Shown in pieces: positions 8,877 to 18,782 of a DNA stretch of 64,000 nt. The notes below the pieces were generated by a model. The model was not told where the DNA came from. It made no database searches and worked only from the letters and a program-made list of their open reading frames with translations. How positions within the stretch are numbered: position 1 is the stretch's first letter; each line of letters begins with the position of its first letter. A program made the position numbers and the translations under genes. The DNA is from Sphingobacterium allocomposti. Lineage in GTDB: Bacteria > Bacteroidota > Bacteroidia > Sphingobacteriales > Sphingobacteriaceae. Location: positions 221,653-285,652 of the forward strand of contig NZ_VNHX01000002.1 of assembly GCF_008124885.1 (NCBI RefSeq). The letters are read 5' to 3'.

Positions 8877-8892
8877 GCTATTTAGATTAGAT

Positions 8893-9537
8893 TTAAATAA
8901 TGCTGATGTCGAGTTTTTTTTCCTTTAGGTCAACGGATATCTTATTCGCCGCGTCATCAATGATCTTCGGGTCGTCAGCGTTGTTTAGAATGACCAGATC
9001 GCAGATCGGCTTGTAGGGAAGTAGATACGCGTTGTAGGATGGAACGACATGGTTAATCCACTTGTACATGACATCGTCATGGTCGTAGCCCCGTTCGATA
9101 AGGTCCCTACGCAGGCGTCTTTCCAGCGCGACAGGTTCGTCGGCATCCAGGAAAATGCGGAAGTCCAGCAGGTTGTTTACTTCTTCGTAGTGGAAAATGA
9201 AGAGCCCCTCGATGATTAAGATCGGGGCCGGCTTGATCTCCAACATCTTCGGCTTGATATCCGGATTATTGAATGTGTATTCCTCCCGGTAGATGGTGTT
9301 CCCTTCGAAGAGCTGCTTTATATCGTGGAAAAAAGCTTTCCGGTTGATTGCGGTGGGTAAATCGAAATTATATAGCCGGTTTTCTTCCCTAGTTTTCGTA
9401 TTGGCCGGAATATAATAGTCGTCCTGAGAGATCAGTGTAACCTGCTCGGGCAGGAAATGATTTAGAAAGCTCTTTAAGAAAAATGTTTTCCCCGAACCGC
9501 TGCTGCCAGCGATACCGATAACATATGGTTTGTTCAT
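8893..9537 (-). CDS. udk: Uridine kinase
   Basis: 214 residues. The N-terminal P-loop (AGSSGSGKT, about residues 10-18), SQDDYYIP, the FDLP segment and RRLRRDLIERGYD match uridine/cytidine kinase. It phosphorylates uridine to UMP in pyrimidine salvage in the cytosol. Length is normal for the family. A near-perfect promoter (-33 TTTG at 9597-9594, 19-base spacer, -7 TACCTTTG at 9574-9567) lies inside the 3' end of the upstream LysM gene, so udk can be expressed independently. Confidence 0.95.
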   Translation of the reverse strand: MNKPYVIGIAGSSGSGKTFFLKSFLNHFLPEQVTLISQDDYYIPANTKTREENRLYNFDLPTAINRKAFFHDIKQLFEGNTIYREEYTFNNPDIKPKMLEIKPAPILIIEGLFIFHYEEVNNLLDFRIFLDADEPVALERRLRRDLIERGYDHDDVMYKWINHVVPSYNAYLLPYKPICDLVILNNADDPKIIDDAANKISVDLKEKKLDISII

Positions 9538-9560
9538 CTAATCAAATATCTAAGCGTAAT

Positions 9561-10484
9561 TTACTGCAAAGGTACACCATATGCTATTTCTATCAAAAAT
9601 CTTCTGTCTAAAGCTCCGATGTAGGAGGCGGCAGACTTCGAAAGTACTACAATAGCGTCCCGCGTGTCGGCGGTATCGGTAAACTTCCCGACCACTTTCG
9701 CGTAGGTCACATTTTTTGTCATCGGGTTAGTGATCTTTAAGATCGTTCCGACAGGGGCTGTCTTGTGCAGGGCGAGATTACTTTTGCCATCGGTCTCCAG
9801 ATTATCAATCCAGACGCCGATACCTTTTTCCTGTTTCTCGCGGATACCATAGCGGTTTGCTTCGAATCCTAAATCCTGTGTATGTTGTTCTGCCAGCGAC
9901 GGGGTGTCGATGATTGGCTGTTCGATAATCTCGGGAAGTGGCTCCTGATAGTCTGAGTTTGGAATTTTTAACATTTGCCCTTCTTTGACGGTATTCGAAC
10001 TTAAGCTGTTCATTTTCTTAATTTCGTCGATAGTCGTATTGAAGCGTCTGGCAATGGCGTATAACGTTTCACTTTTGCCGACTTTATATTCCGTCAGGAC
10101 TTTTTCTTGCTGTTCTTGTTGTTGTTGCTGTGGGGCGCGTTGATTGGCAGCTGCCGGCACCTGCGGGGCAGGGCGTCTGCCCGTCGGAATTTTTACGGTA
10201 TCTCCCGGCTTCAGGTTCTTTTTGTTGTTTGCCGACATGATAGCATTGACCTGCGCCTTATAGCGGCGTCCCAGCGCGTAATAGGTGTCTTTCGATTCCA
10301 CACGGTGGATAATATACACTTCGCCGTTGACGATCTCGGTTCCGATAGAGTCCGGCGTAGCCAAGAGGCCGACCGACAGATCGGAGTGAAGGCCGCCGGC
10401 TTTTGCGGTCGCGAAAAACGGGGTACACAAAATACCCGCAAGACCCAGCTTTATATAGGTTGAAATAACTTTTGATTTTCTCAT
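9561..10484 (-). CDS. LysM protein with C-terminal RlpA-like double-psi beta-barrel
   Basis: 307 residues with an N-terminal signal sequence. Two LysM repeats are visible, about residues 52-101 (ending KPGDTVKIP) and 130-175 (ending KEGQMLKIP), joined by a Gln-rich linker. The last ~100 residues (ANRYG to RRFLIEIAYG) resemble the RlpA-like double-psi beta-barrel. It is likely a periplasmic, peptidoglycan-bound cell-wall protein. The Asp of classic lytic RlpA cannot be assigned with certainty, so catalysis is unproven. Confidence 0.85.
   Translation of the reverse strand: MRKSKVISTYIKLGLAGILCTPFFATAKAGGLHSDLSVGLLATPDSIGTEIVNGEVYIIHRVESKDTYYALGRRYKAQVNAIMSANNKKNLKPGDTVKIPTGRRPAPQVPAAANQRAPQQQQQEQQEKVLTEYKVGKSETLYAIARRFNTTIDEIKKMNSLSSNTVKEGQMLKIPNSDYQEPLPEIIEQPIIDTPSLAEQHTQDLGFEANRYGIREKQEKGIGVWIDNLETDGKSNLALHKTAPVGTILKITNPMTKNVTYAKVVGKFTDTADTRDAIVVLSKSAASYIGALDRRFLIEIAYGVPLQ
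9567..9597 (-). promoter_or_regulatory. udk promoter inside the 3' end of the LysM gene
   Basis: On the minus strand TTTG (9597-9594), 19 bases, TACCTTTG (9574-9567). This fits the Bacteroidota sigma-A consensus exactly. The predicted start site near 9561 leaves about 24 bases before the udk ATG. Confidence 0.6.
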
Positions 10485-10494
10485 ACGGTTGCAA

Positions 10495-11244
10495 TTATAC
10501 TAAATACGAAACAATTTCCTGTTTATTATATGACATTAAGAATATTTGATTTCCGATCTGAAAATAGGGCTGGGGAATCATTTTGGGCATGTCATATAGC
10601 AGGCGATGTTCGTATAGTACTTTGGATGTTTCTGCGACGCAAAGGTTTAAATGGTAATTGCCCTGCTCTTTGGTGTGGTAGGTCCAGAGCAGCTTATCCG
10701 CTGACCGGCTTACCCACGGGAGGTCCTGCATGTCGTCTTTGGGCAGGTAATCGGGGAGCGTGCCGCTGTACGGCATTGGCATTTTCAGTGCGGAACAATA
10801 TTCTTCGCACACATCGGTCTTGGGGATAACCTTTTTTGCCTGCTGTATGTCTATATACTCCTCAAATCCGCTTTGAAAGCTGCGATGTCTCACCTTGATA
10901 TAATGCAGGCAGGTGTCGACCCATATATATTCCTGTGATAGGTATCGGACATTACCTTGCAGATCCAGTAGCAATATACCTTCTTTGACAGGACGGCTGT
11001 CGCCCACGCGTTTCAGGACGATTGTATGATGCTGCAACGCTTCGAGCGTCCACTCTTTCTCAAGGACAGGCCAATGCTCTAACAGGAGATGACCCGCAAA
11101 ATCGAAGACGTACAGGATGGCATTGGAAGCGTCGGGGGCGCGGAGTTCCACGCCGATCATACGACTGGACGCGTCGACTACGATTTTCCATATTTGAAAT
11201 GGAAATGTTTTTTCGAATGCTTTATATATTGTATATTTAGTCAT
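10495..11244 (-). CDS. Probable DUF4905 protein
   Basis: 249 residues from the ATG at 11244; the five codons upstream begin with TTG. There is no signal peptide or membrane helix. The sequence is rich in beta-strand-like segments (VDASSRMIGVELR, GILLLDLQGNVRYLS, EYIWVDTCLHYIKVR) suggestive of a repeat or propeller-like fold. It resembles the Sphingobacteria family named DUF4905 as I remember it. It ends ten bases before the LysM gene on the same strand and is divergent from the NfeD gene. No function is known. Confidence 0.7.
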   Translation of the reverse strand: MTKYTIYKAFEKTFPFQIWKIVVDASSRMIGVELRAPDASNAILYVFDFAGHLLLEHWPVLEKEWTLEALQHHTIVLKRVGDSRPVKEGILLLDLQGNVRYLSQEYIWVDTCLHYIKVRHRSFQSGFEEYIDIQQAKKVIPKTDVCEEYCSALKMPMPYSGTLPDYLPKDDMQDLPWVSRSADKLLWTYHTKEQGNYHLNLCVAETSKVLYEHRLLYDMPKMIPQPYFQIGNQIFLMSYNKQEIVSYLV

Positions 11245-11272
11245 TATAGCGACATACAATTAACGAGTCTAT

Positions 11273-12631
11273 ATGAACAAATTTACGAAATCCTTTCCGG
11301 CTTTTCTTTTTACTTTTTTCCTCTTGTTTTCACAGGCGTGGGCACAAAAGGTTTATAAGGTCGATATTAAGGAAGATATAGGACCAAACGCCTGGCGTAC
11401 GATGAAGCGTGCGCACGACCGTGCCGTAACGGAGAAAGCCGACGTGTTTCTGATGGAATTGAATACATTTGGAGGTGCCGTGAATTTTGCAGATTCGATC
11501 CGGTCGGCTTTGTTGGGTTCCTCCATGAGGACGATTGTATATGTCAACAACAACGCCGCATCTGCGGGTGCCTTGATTTCGCTGGCCGCAGATGACATCT
11601 ATATGCACAAGGGGGCTAGCTTGGGAGCGGCAAGTGTTGTAAACCAAAGCGGCGATATTATGCCGGAAAAATACCAGTCGTATATGCGCGGACTGATGCG
11701 GGCGACGGCAGAAGCGAAGGGGAGGGATCCTAAAATCGCAGAGGCCTTTGTCGACCCCGAAGTTTCTATTCCGGCACTTAAGCCAGATGGAAAGCTGCTT
11801 ACGCTGACGGCATCAGAGGCTATTAAAGCAGGGGTGGTGGACGCTGAAGTTGGCGGTCTCGACGGTTTATTTCAGCACGCAGGGCTCGCAGGGGCGGGTG
11901 TGGTGCAGCACGAGATAACCTTTGTCGATCAAATCATCGCCTTTCTGATTAACCCTATGGTTAGCGGGCTTCTTATATTGGGCATCATCGGTGGAATATA
12001 TTTTGAACTACAGACACCAGGAATCGGATTTGCGTTGGTCGTGGCTGCGGTTTGTGCGACCTTGTTTTTTGCCCCGCTATATCTTCAGGGTGTCGCAGAT
12101 CACTGGGAAATAGCTGTTTTTTTGGTCGGCGTTGTCTTGCTGGTGCTGGAGGTGTTCGTCATACCTGGGTTCGGTGTTGCTGGCATATTGGGGATCATAT
12201 GTGTACTTTGCGGATTAGCATTTTCGATGGTCGAAAACGACTTTTTAGACTTTAAATTAACTAGACCTGGATTATTAATGAATTCATTTTTGATTGTAAC
12301 AGGAGCGATGGTGCTCGCCGTTGTATTGATGGTGCTTTTTGGAAGAAACCTGCTGAAGTCGCGGGCGTTCAGACGCTTGGTGCTGGCTGATGAACAGCAG
12401 TCGGCCGTAGGGTATACCTCTTCGCCCCAGAAAGCAAACCTTATACATAAAAGCGGTATTGCAAAAACTGTCCTGCGGCCGGGCGGAAAGATCGAGATCG
12501 ACGGCGTATGGTACGACGCCGTGGCACTGGATGGCTTTATTGACGCGGGAGAAGAGGTGTATGTGGAAAAACATGAAAACTATAACCTCTTTGTACGCAA
12601 GCTGTCGGATAAACCCAAATTGCAGCCTTAG
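11273..12631 (+). CDS. NfeD-type membrane-bound ClpP-class serine protease
   Basis: 452 residues. A signal peptide (about 1-25) precedes a periplasmic ClpP-class domain with likely catalytic Ser97 (NNNAASAGAL) and Lys133 (PEKYQSYMRG). Four or five membrane helices follow (about 225-345), then a C-terminal NfeD OB-fold domain. Long-form NfeD proteases cleave stomatin partners and membrane substrates. No stomatin (slipin) gene is adjacent here. The gene is divergent from the DUF4905-like gene. Confidence 0.93.
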   Translation: MNKFTKSFPAFLFTFFLLFSQAWAQKVYKVDIKEDIGPNAWRTMKRAHDRAVTEKADVFLMELNTFGGAVNFADSIRSALLGSSMRTIVYVNNNAASAGALISLAADDIYMHKGASLGAASVVNQSGDIMPEKYQSYMRGLMRATAEAKGRDPKIAEAFVDPEVSIPALKPDGKLLTLTASEAIKAGVVDAEVGGLDGLFQHAGLAGAGVVQHEITFVDQIIAFLINPMVSGLLILGIIGGIYFELQTPGIGFALVVAAVCATLFFAPLYLQGVADHWEIAVFLVGVVLLVLEVFVIPGFGVAGILGIICVLCGLAFSMVENDFLDFKLTRPGLLMNSFLIVTGAMVLAVVLMVLFGRNLLKSRAFRRLVLADEQQSAVGYTSSPQKANLIHKSGIAKTVLRPGGKIEIDGVWYDAVALDGFIDAGEEVYVEKHENYNLFVRKLSDKPKLQP

Positions 12632-12977
12632 CAGACGGCGCATAAGAAAGTGTACGGCTATTCTTCGGCCCGGTGCAACAGAGGCCGCTGAGCAGCAAGG
12701 CGTAAACAGATGTTAACGGGTGATCTTCGTCGATTTTTTGATATGTGGAGGAGAGAGTGTATGAGGAGTTCCCTGATAACTGCCGATAGAGCCCCGTGAA
12801 AAGCCGGGTTGTCGCTAAGGCGATTGAGGAGCCTGTCAGAGCATTGATTGAATAGGGGAGAGTCTGGCCTGCTGCTCGTTTAATCTATCCGTAGCGCTGA
12901 TGTGGAACGCTACGGATAGAGGCGTCGCCCGACTCCGGTCAGGACAAGCCGGTCCGGACGTGCGTCGCGTGCCGGTA
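12632..12977. other. Intergenic, convergent genes
   Basis: No gene is supported in this ~346-base stretch. The only clear structure is the 13-bp inverted repeat at 12884-12920. Confidence 0.6.
12884..12920. terminator. 13-bp perfect inverted repeat between convergent genes
   Basis: Arms TCTATCCGTAGCG and CGCTACGGATAGA with an 11-base loop. There is no T run on either side. Its position between the 3' ends of the nfeD and porin genes suggests a bidirectional terminator or mRNA-end stabiliser. Confidence 0.5.
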
Positions 12978-14531
12978 TTAAAATTTGGCTCCAAAGGTGA
13001 GTACCGCGCTGGTCCGCTGGTGTCTGATATCGGCAGCCGGACTGCTTGTCTGCCAGAAGCCTTCGTCTATAACATACGGGCTTACTTTATAGTCGTTTAT
13101 CAGGTGGACAACAGCGGCGTCCAGATACAGGACATTTGTTAGTTTGAAGCCGAGCCCTATGCTGCCGCTATATTGCTTGTTGTCCGCCCCCTTGTAAGGG
13201 TTTCCATAGTAATTAATTCCGGCCCGTCCGCTGATAATATTCGAGAATAAGTACTCGCCGCCAACACGTAAATTGACGACAGCCTGATAAGCGTCTTTTG
13301 TCTGCTGATCCCATTCGGTGTCGAGCGCCGAAGTGAAGCCCCCAACAGTTCTCATTTTAGTACTTCCATAGTCTATATATTCTGCATCGGCAGACAGAAA
13401 ACCGCGGCTGAAAAACTTGGAAGCGCCTAGTCCGAACCGCCAAGGTGTAATGATACGGTACGAGAGATCCGAAGGAGCGTAAGAAGCTTCTCTTGAATCG
13501 AAAGATTCTGTTGCCGCTTCGTCTCTGTAATAGTCTACGCCGATGTAGCTTTCCGCGTAGCGGTCGACCGAATACCAAGTGGGCGACTGTATGGTTGCTC
13601 CAATATTCCAGTCGACCGAAGGCTTGAAAATCGCACCAACTTTAAAATCTACGCCTGCGCCCTCCAGCAGCTGATAGTTGTCGTCAAATAGTTCGTAATT
13701 CGCGTCGAGATACCTGTTGTCGGCGTGCCCCGGCTGGACGAACGTCGAGTTGGGATTGTCCGCAAGTACCGCGCTGCGGTCTTTGGTCCAGCCGAATTCC
13801 GAAAACTGCTCTGAGTTTTCGTACCGAAAAGAGGAGAAACTAATATTACCTCCGATATAAAACTTGTTGTTGTAGTTTCCGCCGAAGGCGATAGCCGTCC
13901 GCGCACTATGGCCGGAGGTCAGGACATCGCTGATCTGCATTTTGTCGGCTACCTCTCCCGTGATCGGGAAATATCCCTTTGTTGCGTCGCTGAAGCGTTC
14001 AACGAGCTTTAAACCGGATAAGTCGTTGGCGAAGCTTTGGTCGTTAAAAAATGCGACGTCATCGCTATACGCACTCACGATGGTGTTGTCGGGGTTGGTG
14101 CCTTCATAGCGAACGTTGTTGTTGAGCAGATTGGTGTTTTCGTAGCTGAGCCCTACATTAAAATTCTGCCAACCTGAAAAGCCGGCATTTTTTGGGAAAT
14201 GGAATACCGCACCTGCATGATCGATGCCGAACCGGCCTTGGTTCCTGCTCGTCTCTGATCCGAAATATGAGCCTCTATTTGCAGCATTGTTGTAGCCGGC
14301 TGTAATAGAGATGTCCGACTGTGCAAAAAAGCCTAATCCGGCCGGGTTGCCTGTAATGGAACCGATGTCTCCCCCCAAGGCCGTTTTCGCGTTACCTAAA
14401 GCCTTTAGCCGGGCCGTTCCTCCGTTGTTTTCCTGTGAGAAGATAAATGCCTCGTTTGCGGTCTGTGCATGTGCAGCCGTTGCGAGACCTGAGACGAATA
14501 ACGATGTTAAAAGTATATTTTTCAGCTTCAT
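12978..14531 (-). CDS. OmpP1/FadL-like outer-membrane protein
   Basis: 517 residues with signal peptide (about 1-22, AHAQ). The mature N-terminus has GTARLKALGNAKTALGGD and ITGNPAGLGFF, the conserved start of FadL/OmpP1-type barrels in Bacteroidota. The rest alternates aromatic and polar residues as expected of beta-strands and ends with a phenylalanine (TFGAKF). It is probably an outer-membrane channel for hydrophobic or amphipathic molecules; the substrate is not predictable. Some relatives are labelled hemin receptors without proof. Confidence 0.85.
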   Translation of the reverse strand: MKLKNILLTSLFVSGLATAAHAQTANEAFIFSQENNGGTARLKALGNAKTALGGDIGSITGNPAGLGFFAQSDISITAGYNNAANRGSYFGSETSRNQGRFGIDHAGAVFHFPKNAGFSGWQNFNVGLSYENTNLLNNNVRYEGTNPDNTIVSAYSDDVAFFNDQSFANDLSGLKLVERFSDATKGYFPITGEVADKMQISDVLTSGHSARTAIAFGGNYNNKFYIGGNISFSSFRYENSEQFSEFGWTKDRSAVLADNPNSTFVQPGHADNRYLDANYELFDDNYQLLEGAGVDFKVGAIFKPSVDWNIGATIQSPTWYSVDRYAESYIGVDYYRDEAATESFDSREASYAPSDLSYRIITPWRFGLGASKFFSRGFLSADAEYIDYGSTKMRTVGGFTSALDTEWDQQTKDAYQAVVNLRVGGEYLFSNIISGRAGINYYGNPYKGADNKQYSGSIGLGFKLTNVLYLDAAVVHLINDYKVSPYVIDEGFWQTSSPAADIRHQRTSAVLTFGAKF

Positions 14532-14680
14532 CTATGTATTGTTGTGGTTAAAGTTCTCCGTTGTACGAACGGACACACTTTTGCTCTGTTTGTTTTTAGA
14601 GAATGAGTCCGGCGGCTAACGTAATCATGTTGATGCCTTCGTAATTGCTGTGACTGATCGGTCTATAGCTTGCTTGTGGT

Positions 14681-14717
14681 AAAAAAATAGCCAATATGAA
14701 CGGTGTATATTGGCTAT
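14681..14717 (-). terminator. Rho-independent terminator
   Basis: An 11-bp perfect stem (ATAGCCAATAT / ATATTGGCTAT, 9-base loop) is followed by seven T on the minus strand. It would end transcripts from the upstream lipoprotein gene. Confidence 0.75.
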
Positions 14718-14819
14718 CTACGTATGATTGTGTTTTATTGTCCCGAAGCTAGCGTTTGTCTAGCCGTGTGATTAGCCGGTCTTCAACGCGGTTTGTTCGG
14801 TTGTAAAAGCTATTGACAG

Positions 14820-14847
14820 CTTTCACGATCCAGTTGGACCGTGAAAG
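14820..14847 (-). terminator. Hairpin directly after the lipoprotein stop
   Basis: A 13-bp arm pair (CTTTCACGATCCA / TGGACCGTGAAAG) with one G-U pair on the minus-strand RNA and a very tight loop, ten bases after the stop. It has no T run, so it may act together with the terminator at 14681. Confidence 0.5.
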
Positions 14848-14856
14848 TTCTGGTCA

Positions 14857-15984
14857 TTACCTTCTACCTCCACCGGAGCGGCTAACACCACCTCCACCGG
14901 AGCCTCTGGAGACCCCGCCACCTCCGCCGCCGCGCGACATCGAGCTGCCGGAAGAACTTCTGGACGGCGTATAAGACGATCCTGAAGAGCGTGTGGTACG
15001 GGTTGGCGTAGACACAGCTGGCCTTGTTGTTGTTCCGCGGGAGACGTTACCTCCGGAAGCAGGTCTTGTTGTCGATCTAGTTGTTCTGGTAGCCGGACGT
15101 GTTACAGAACCGCGGTTTGTGCTCACACCGGAGCCATCACGTACGGTTGTCCGCGTTCCGGTGCGGGATGAGTTGATCGTTCCGTCGGTTCTTGTTCTGG
15201 TTGTGGTACCGCGGGTTATGCGGCCATTCTCGGTACGTACACCCGACGAAGATCTCGTGGAAGCCGCCCGTGCTGAGCGTCCGGTCAAGATGCGTCCATT
15301 TCCGTCTCTGGCGACGGTCGAACTCCGTACGCGGGACGCATTGCCCACGCGGCTGTTATAGCCGTAACGTGATCCGGTGCGCACGTTGGCGTTCGCCGGT
15401 CTTACACTGTAGCGGTTGCCTCCATAAAAGTTATTCCCGTAATAGTTGTTGTATCCGTAAAATGGATGGCCCCAAGCGTTATATCCCCAGAAGTTGCCAT
15501 ATCCATAAAAAGGAGCGCCCCATCCCCAGCGGCCAAAGCCGTAGTAAGGGTAACCTCCCCATCCCCAGCCGAAGCCCATTGACCAGCTGGGGCCCCAACC
15601 CCAGTTTGACCAGCCAAAGCCGAGGCCGAAGCCCGGATACCCGAACCAAGGATCAAACCAAGGGTCATAGTACGCCATGCCGGGTGCCGCATAGTAAAAA
15701 CGGTTGATGCGGTTAGCGTACTCTAAATCCTCGTCATAGGCAGGGCCTTCCACGTATTCCTGATCCGAATAGTCGTCGGCATAGTATTCATCCTGTGTGT
15801 GCTGCTCCTCGCTCACTTGTCCATCTGTGTAATAATAATCCGGACTCTGATAATCTCGAGGAGCTTGGGATTGATTATTATACACATCGTCTTTGTAGGC
15901 GATCTGCCTACTTGTCGAACACGCGCTAAGCGAAAAAATCGCAGCGAGTGTCAGACTTCCGAATAATAATCTATTTGTTTTCAT
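14857..15984 (-). CDS. Low-complexity aromatic/Gly and Arg/Ser/Thr-rich lipoprotein
   Basis: 375 residues from the ATG at 15984. The lipoprotein signal ends at Cys22 (LSACSTS). It is followed by an acidic Tyr/Asp/Gln segment (to ~90), a segment of about 90 residues made almost wholly of Gly, Trp, Tyr, Phe and Pro (for example GFGWGWGGYPYYGFGRWGWG), and a basic Arg/Thr/Ser tail ending in Gly-rich RGGGGGG repeats. No enzymatic domain is seen. It is likely a surface or periplasmic structural or adhesive protein. Repeats of this kind are often mis-annotated from database hits. Confidence 0.8.
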   Translation of the reverse strand: MKTNRLLFGSLTLAAIFSLSACSTSRQIAYKDDVYNNQSQAPRDYQSPDYYYTDGQVSEEQHTQDEYYADDYSDQEYVEGPAYDEDLEYANRINRFYYAAPGMAYYDPWFDPWFGYPGFGLGFGWSNWGWGPSWSMGFGWGWGGYPYYGFGRWGWGAPFYGYGNFWGYNAWGHPFYGYNNYYGNNFYGGNRYSVRPANANVRTGSRYGYNSRVGNASRVRSSTVARDGNGRILTGRSARAASTRSSSGVRTENGRITRGTTTRTRTDGTINSSRTGTRTTVRDGSGVSTNRGSVTRPATRTTRSTTRPASGGNVSRGTTTRPAVSTPTRTTRSSGSSYTPSRSSSGSSMSRGGGGGGVSRGSGGGGVSRSGGGRR

Positions 15985-16161
15985 GATATCCACTACAGTT
16001 AAACTTCGTTAATACAGTCTTTATTATTATCTTAGACGCGTATTTTTTGCGGGGGTTTAATCCCGTATCAAAAATATAAATAAAACTTTAGCGCTCGCTA
16101 CGGTTTTTGGGAATTAGACGAGAATATTACATAAATTGTTACAGAAAAATTGAAATAATAC

Positions 16162-17634
16162 ATGGGAAAAGGAATTACAAGCCGGGGTGAAGATTATTCA
16201 CAGTGGTACAATGACTTAGTTATTAAGGCGGATCTGGCGGAGTATTCCGCTGTGCGGGGCTGTATGGTCATTAAGCCATATGGGTATGGTATCTGGGAGC
16301 GTATGCAGGCTATTCTGGATAAGCGGTTTAAGGAAACAGGACATTCGAATGCTTATTTTCCTTTGTTTATCCCCAAATCGTTCTTTTCGAAAGAAGCTTC
16401 CCATGTTGAGGGTTTTGCAACAGAATGTGCTGTTGTAACCCACTATAGGCTTAAGAATGATGGTAACGGCAACATTATTGTGGATGAAGACGCCAAGCTG
16501 GAAGAAGAACTTATTGTCCGTCCGACGTCTGAAACGATTATATGGAACACGTATCGGGGATGGATCGAATCGTACCGCGATCTTCCGATCCTGGTCAACC
16601 AGTGGGCGAATGTGGTACGGTGGGAGATGCGCACACGTCTGTTTTTACGTACGGCTGAGTTTCTTTGGCAGGAAGGCCATACGGCACATGCGACGAAAGA
16701 GGAGGCTGTTGAAGAGGCGGAGCGGATGCTGGAGGTGTATGCCGACTTTGTAGAGAATACGTTGGCAGTACCTGTTGTGCGTGGCCGGAAAACCGAAAAT
16801 GAGCGCTTCGCCGGAGCGCTGGACACCTATTGTATTGAGGCCTTGATGCAGGACGGTAAGGCGCTGCAGGCGGGTACGTCACACTTTTTGGGGCAGAATT
16901 TTGCAAAAGCCTTTGACGTGAAGTTCACATCAAAAGAAGGTAAGCTGGAACATGTGTGGGCCACGTCATGGGGGGTGTCCACGCGCCTGATGGGGGCGTT
17001 GATCATGGCGCATTCCGACGATCAGGGACTGGTGCTGCCGCCTAAGCTAGCGCCTATACAGGTTGTCATTATACCCATCTATAAAACAGACGAAGAAAAA
17101 GCCAATATCGACCGCTTCGTGGATGAACTGACTTTGCAGCTGAAAGGGATGGATATCTCTTTCAAGTACGACGACAGGGATACACAGCGTCCCGGATATA
17201 AGTTCGCCGAGTGGGAACTTAAAGGGGTGCCGCTGCGGGTGGCCGTCGGCGCCCGTGACCTACAGAATGGAACCGTCGAACTTGCCAGACGAGATACGCA
17301 GACCAAAGAGACTGTATCGCAAGAAGGACTGGCGGTAACGATCGAAAACCTGTTGGGAATTATTCAGGAGAACATTTTCCAAAAAGCGCTCGATTATAGA
17401 AACAGCCATATCACCGAGGTGAATTCGTACGAAGAGTTCAAGGAGGTGCTGGAACAAAAGGGCGGCTTCATTTCGTGCCACTGGGACGGTACGGTCGAAA
17501 CCGAAAAAAGAGTAAAAGAGGAGACGAAAGCGACGATACGGTGTATTCCGTTGGATGCAGAAGAGGAAGATGGCGTATGTATATTCACAGGAAAACCGTC
17601 AAAGCAACGGGTACTTTTCGCGAAAGCATATTAA
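16162..17634 (+). CDS. proS: Prolyl-tRNA synthetase (archaeal/eukaryotic-type, short form)
   Basis: 490 residues. N-terminal [17 protein letters not shown], then the class II core with [25 protein letters not shown] (motif 2 region) and [17 protein letters not shown]. An anticodon-binding domain and the C-terminal ProS domain follow. The insertion domain of the long bacterial type is absent, as is usual for ProS type 3 in Bacteroidota. It charges tRNA-Pro. Confidence 0.97.
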   Translation: MGKGITSRGEDYSQWYNDLVIKADLAEYSAVRGCMVIKPYGYGIWERMQAILDKRFKETGHSNAYFPLFIPKSFFSKEASHVEGFATECAVVTHYRLKNDGNGNIIVDEDAKLEEELIVRPTSETIIWNTYRGWIESYRDLPILVNQWANVVRWEMRTRLFLRTAEFLWQEGHTAHATKEEAVEEAERMLEVYADFVENTLAVPVVRGRKTENERFAGALDTYCIEALMQDGKALQAGTSHFLGQNFAKAFDVKFTSKEGKLEHVWATSWGVSTRLMGALIMAHSDDQGLVLPPKLAPIQVVIIPIYKTDEEKANIDRFVDELTLQLKGMDISFKYDDRDTQRPGYKFAEWELKGVPLRVAVGARDLQNGTVELARRDTQTKETVSQEGLAVTIENLLGIIQENIFQKALDYRNSHITEVNSYEEFKEVLEQKGGFISCHWDGTVETEKRVKEETKATIRCIPLDAEEEDGVCIFTGKPSKQRVLFAKAY

Positions 17635-17725
17635 TAATCTACGGCCGGGAGGGCGGGAACATTGAAGCCCCTTCCTGGCCGCTATTTACCAAGGGTTGGG
17701 TAACAGCGGGTGAAACGTCACGGGG

Positions 17726-18502
17726 ATGGTATTTTTAATTTTAGGTTGCGGCTGGGTTGGAACATTCTTCGGCCAGAAGATGTTGAACGAGGGCCATCAG
17801 GTTTACGCAACGACGACGCGGGAAAATAAATGGCATGACCTGACGTATGCGGGGATGCACGCGATACAAGCCGATTTCGACGGGGAGATCTGCAAGGCGG
17901 ACTTTCCACCGTCGGTAGATTACGTGTTGAACAGCATTCCGGCTACGCAGCGGTTGGAGGGGGCGGTTGTACGGGCGCGATTTCAGACTGTTCAGGACCT
18001 GTTGTCGTCCGTCTCGTACAAGAAACACATCTTTCTGAGCTCTGTCGGTATCTACCCCGATGAGGACGGCATATTCACGGAAGAGTTCCCGATTGATAGA
18101 AACCAAAATCTATATCTGGCAGAAACTTCCATGTTACAGCTTGGACAAACTCTTGTTTATCGTTTGGGCGGCCTGTTCGGGGGCGACCGCATTTTTGCGA
18201 AATACTTTGAGGGTCGGGTCTGTACTACGGGGGAACAGCGCGCTAATTTTATCCATCGGAATGATGTGGCCGCGCTGATCCAACTGGGGTTCCTTCGTCC
18301 GTTGGCTTCGTCCGTTTACAATCTGGTGACGCCAGAACATCCGCTGAAGGCCGATGTTGTCCTGGCTTCGGCTGCCCGGCATGGGTTTTCTCTTCCTTCA
18401 GGTTTTAATAGTCAGTCGAACTTTCAGAAGGTCGTTTCGGGTGAGCGGATCGTGCGGGAGCTCGGCTACACCTTTTTGTATAAATCCCCGCTACACTTTT
18501 AG
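17726..18502 (+). CDS. NAD(P)-binding epimerase-like protein (YeeZ-type)
   Basis: 258 residues. The N-terminal dinucleotide-binding motif is GCGWVGTFFGQKM, about residues 7-19. HIFLSSVGIYPDEDG and YRLGGLFGGDRIFAKYF match short, extended-SDR-like proteins related to YeeZ. The usual catalytic Tyr-x-x-x-Lys is not obvious, so an enzymatic role is uncertain. It follows proS by about 90 bases on the same strand and could be read through from it. Confidence 0.75.
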   Translation: MVFLILGCGWVGTFFGQKMLNEGHQVYATTTRENKWHDLTYAGMHAIQADFDGEICKADFPPSVDYVLNSIPATQRLEGAVVRARFQTVQDLLSSVSYKKHIFLSSVGIYPDEDGIFTEEFPIDRNQNLYLAETSMLQLGQTLVYRLGGLFGGDRIFAKYFEGRVCTTGEQRANFIHRNDVAALIQLGFLRPLASSVYNLVTPEHPLKADVVLASAARHGFSLPSGFNSQSNFQKVVSGERIVRELGYTFLYKSPLHF

Positions 18503-18782
18503 CTTTTGGTGCACTGCTGGAAGGGCGCAGCCTGTTCAGCGTGAAGCCGACCAGCCGGCTATACCCCTTGTGGCAACGATGCTCTTCTGTAGAACAGACC
18601 TGCGAAATCGCTCTTTTCTTAGGGGCGGAATGGCTCGTCACATTCCCACTTCAGCGTCCTGTAAAAAAAACGGGGACTCTCAGCAATTCGTGCTGATCGC
18701 GAACGCTTTTTACGGATTCTTTAAGTAACTTCGCTATCGTGGTTGGCTAATGGCGGCTGACTTATTATACTAAATATTTACT

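Larger units (their letters stand above)
14532..14856. other. Intergenic with two minus-strand hairpins
   Basis: No gene is supported. The stretch holds two hairpins (14681-14717 and 14820-14847) downstream of the aromatic/glycine-rich lipoprotein gene, and must hold the porin promoter, which I could not pin down. Confidence 0.6.

Noticed and set aside
18503..18782. Possible riboswitch before the cystathionine enzyme
   Set aside because: None of the SAM riboswitch core patterns that I know appears; only weak hairpins.
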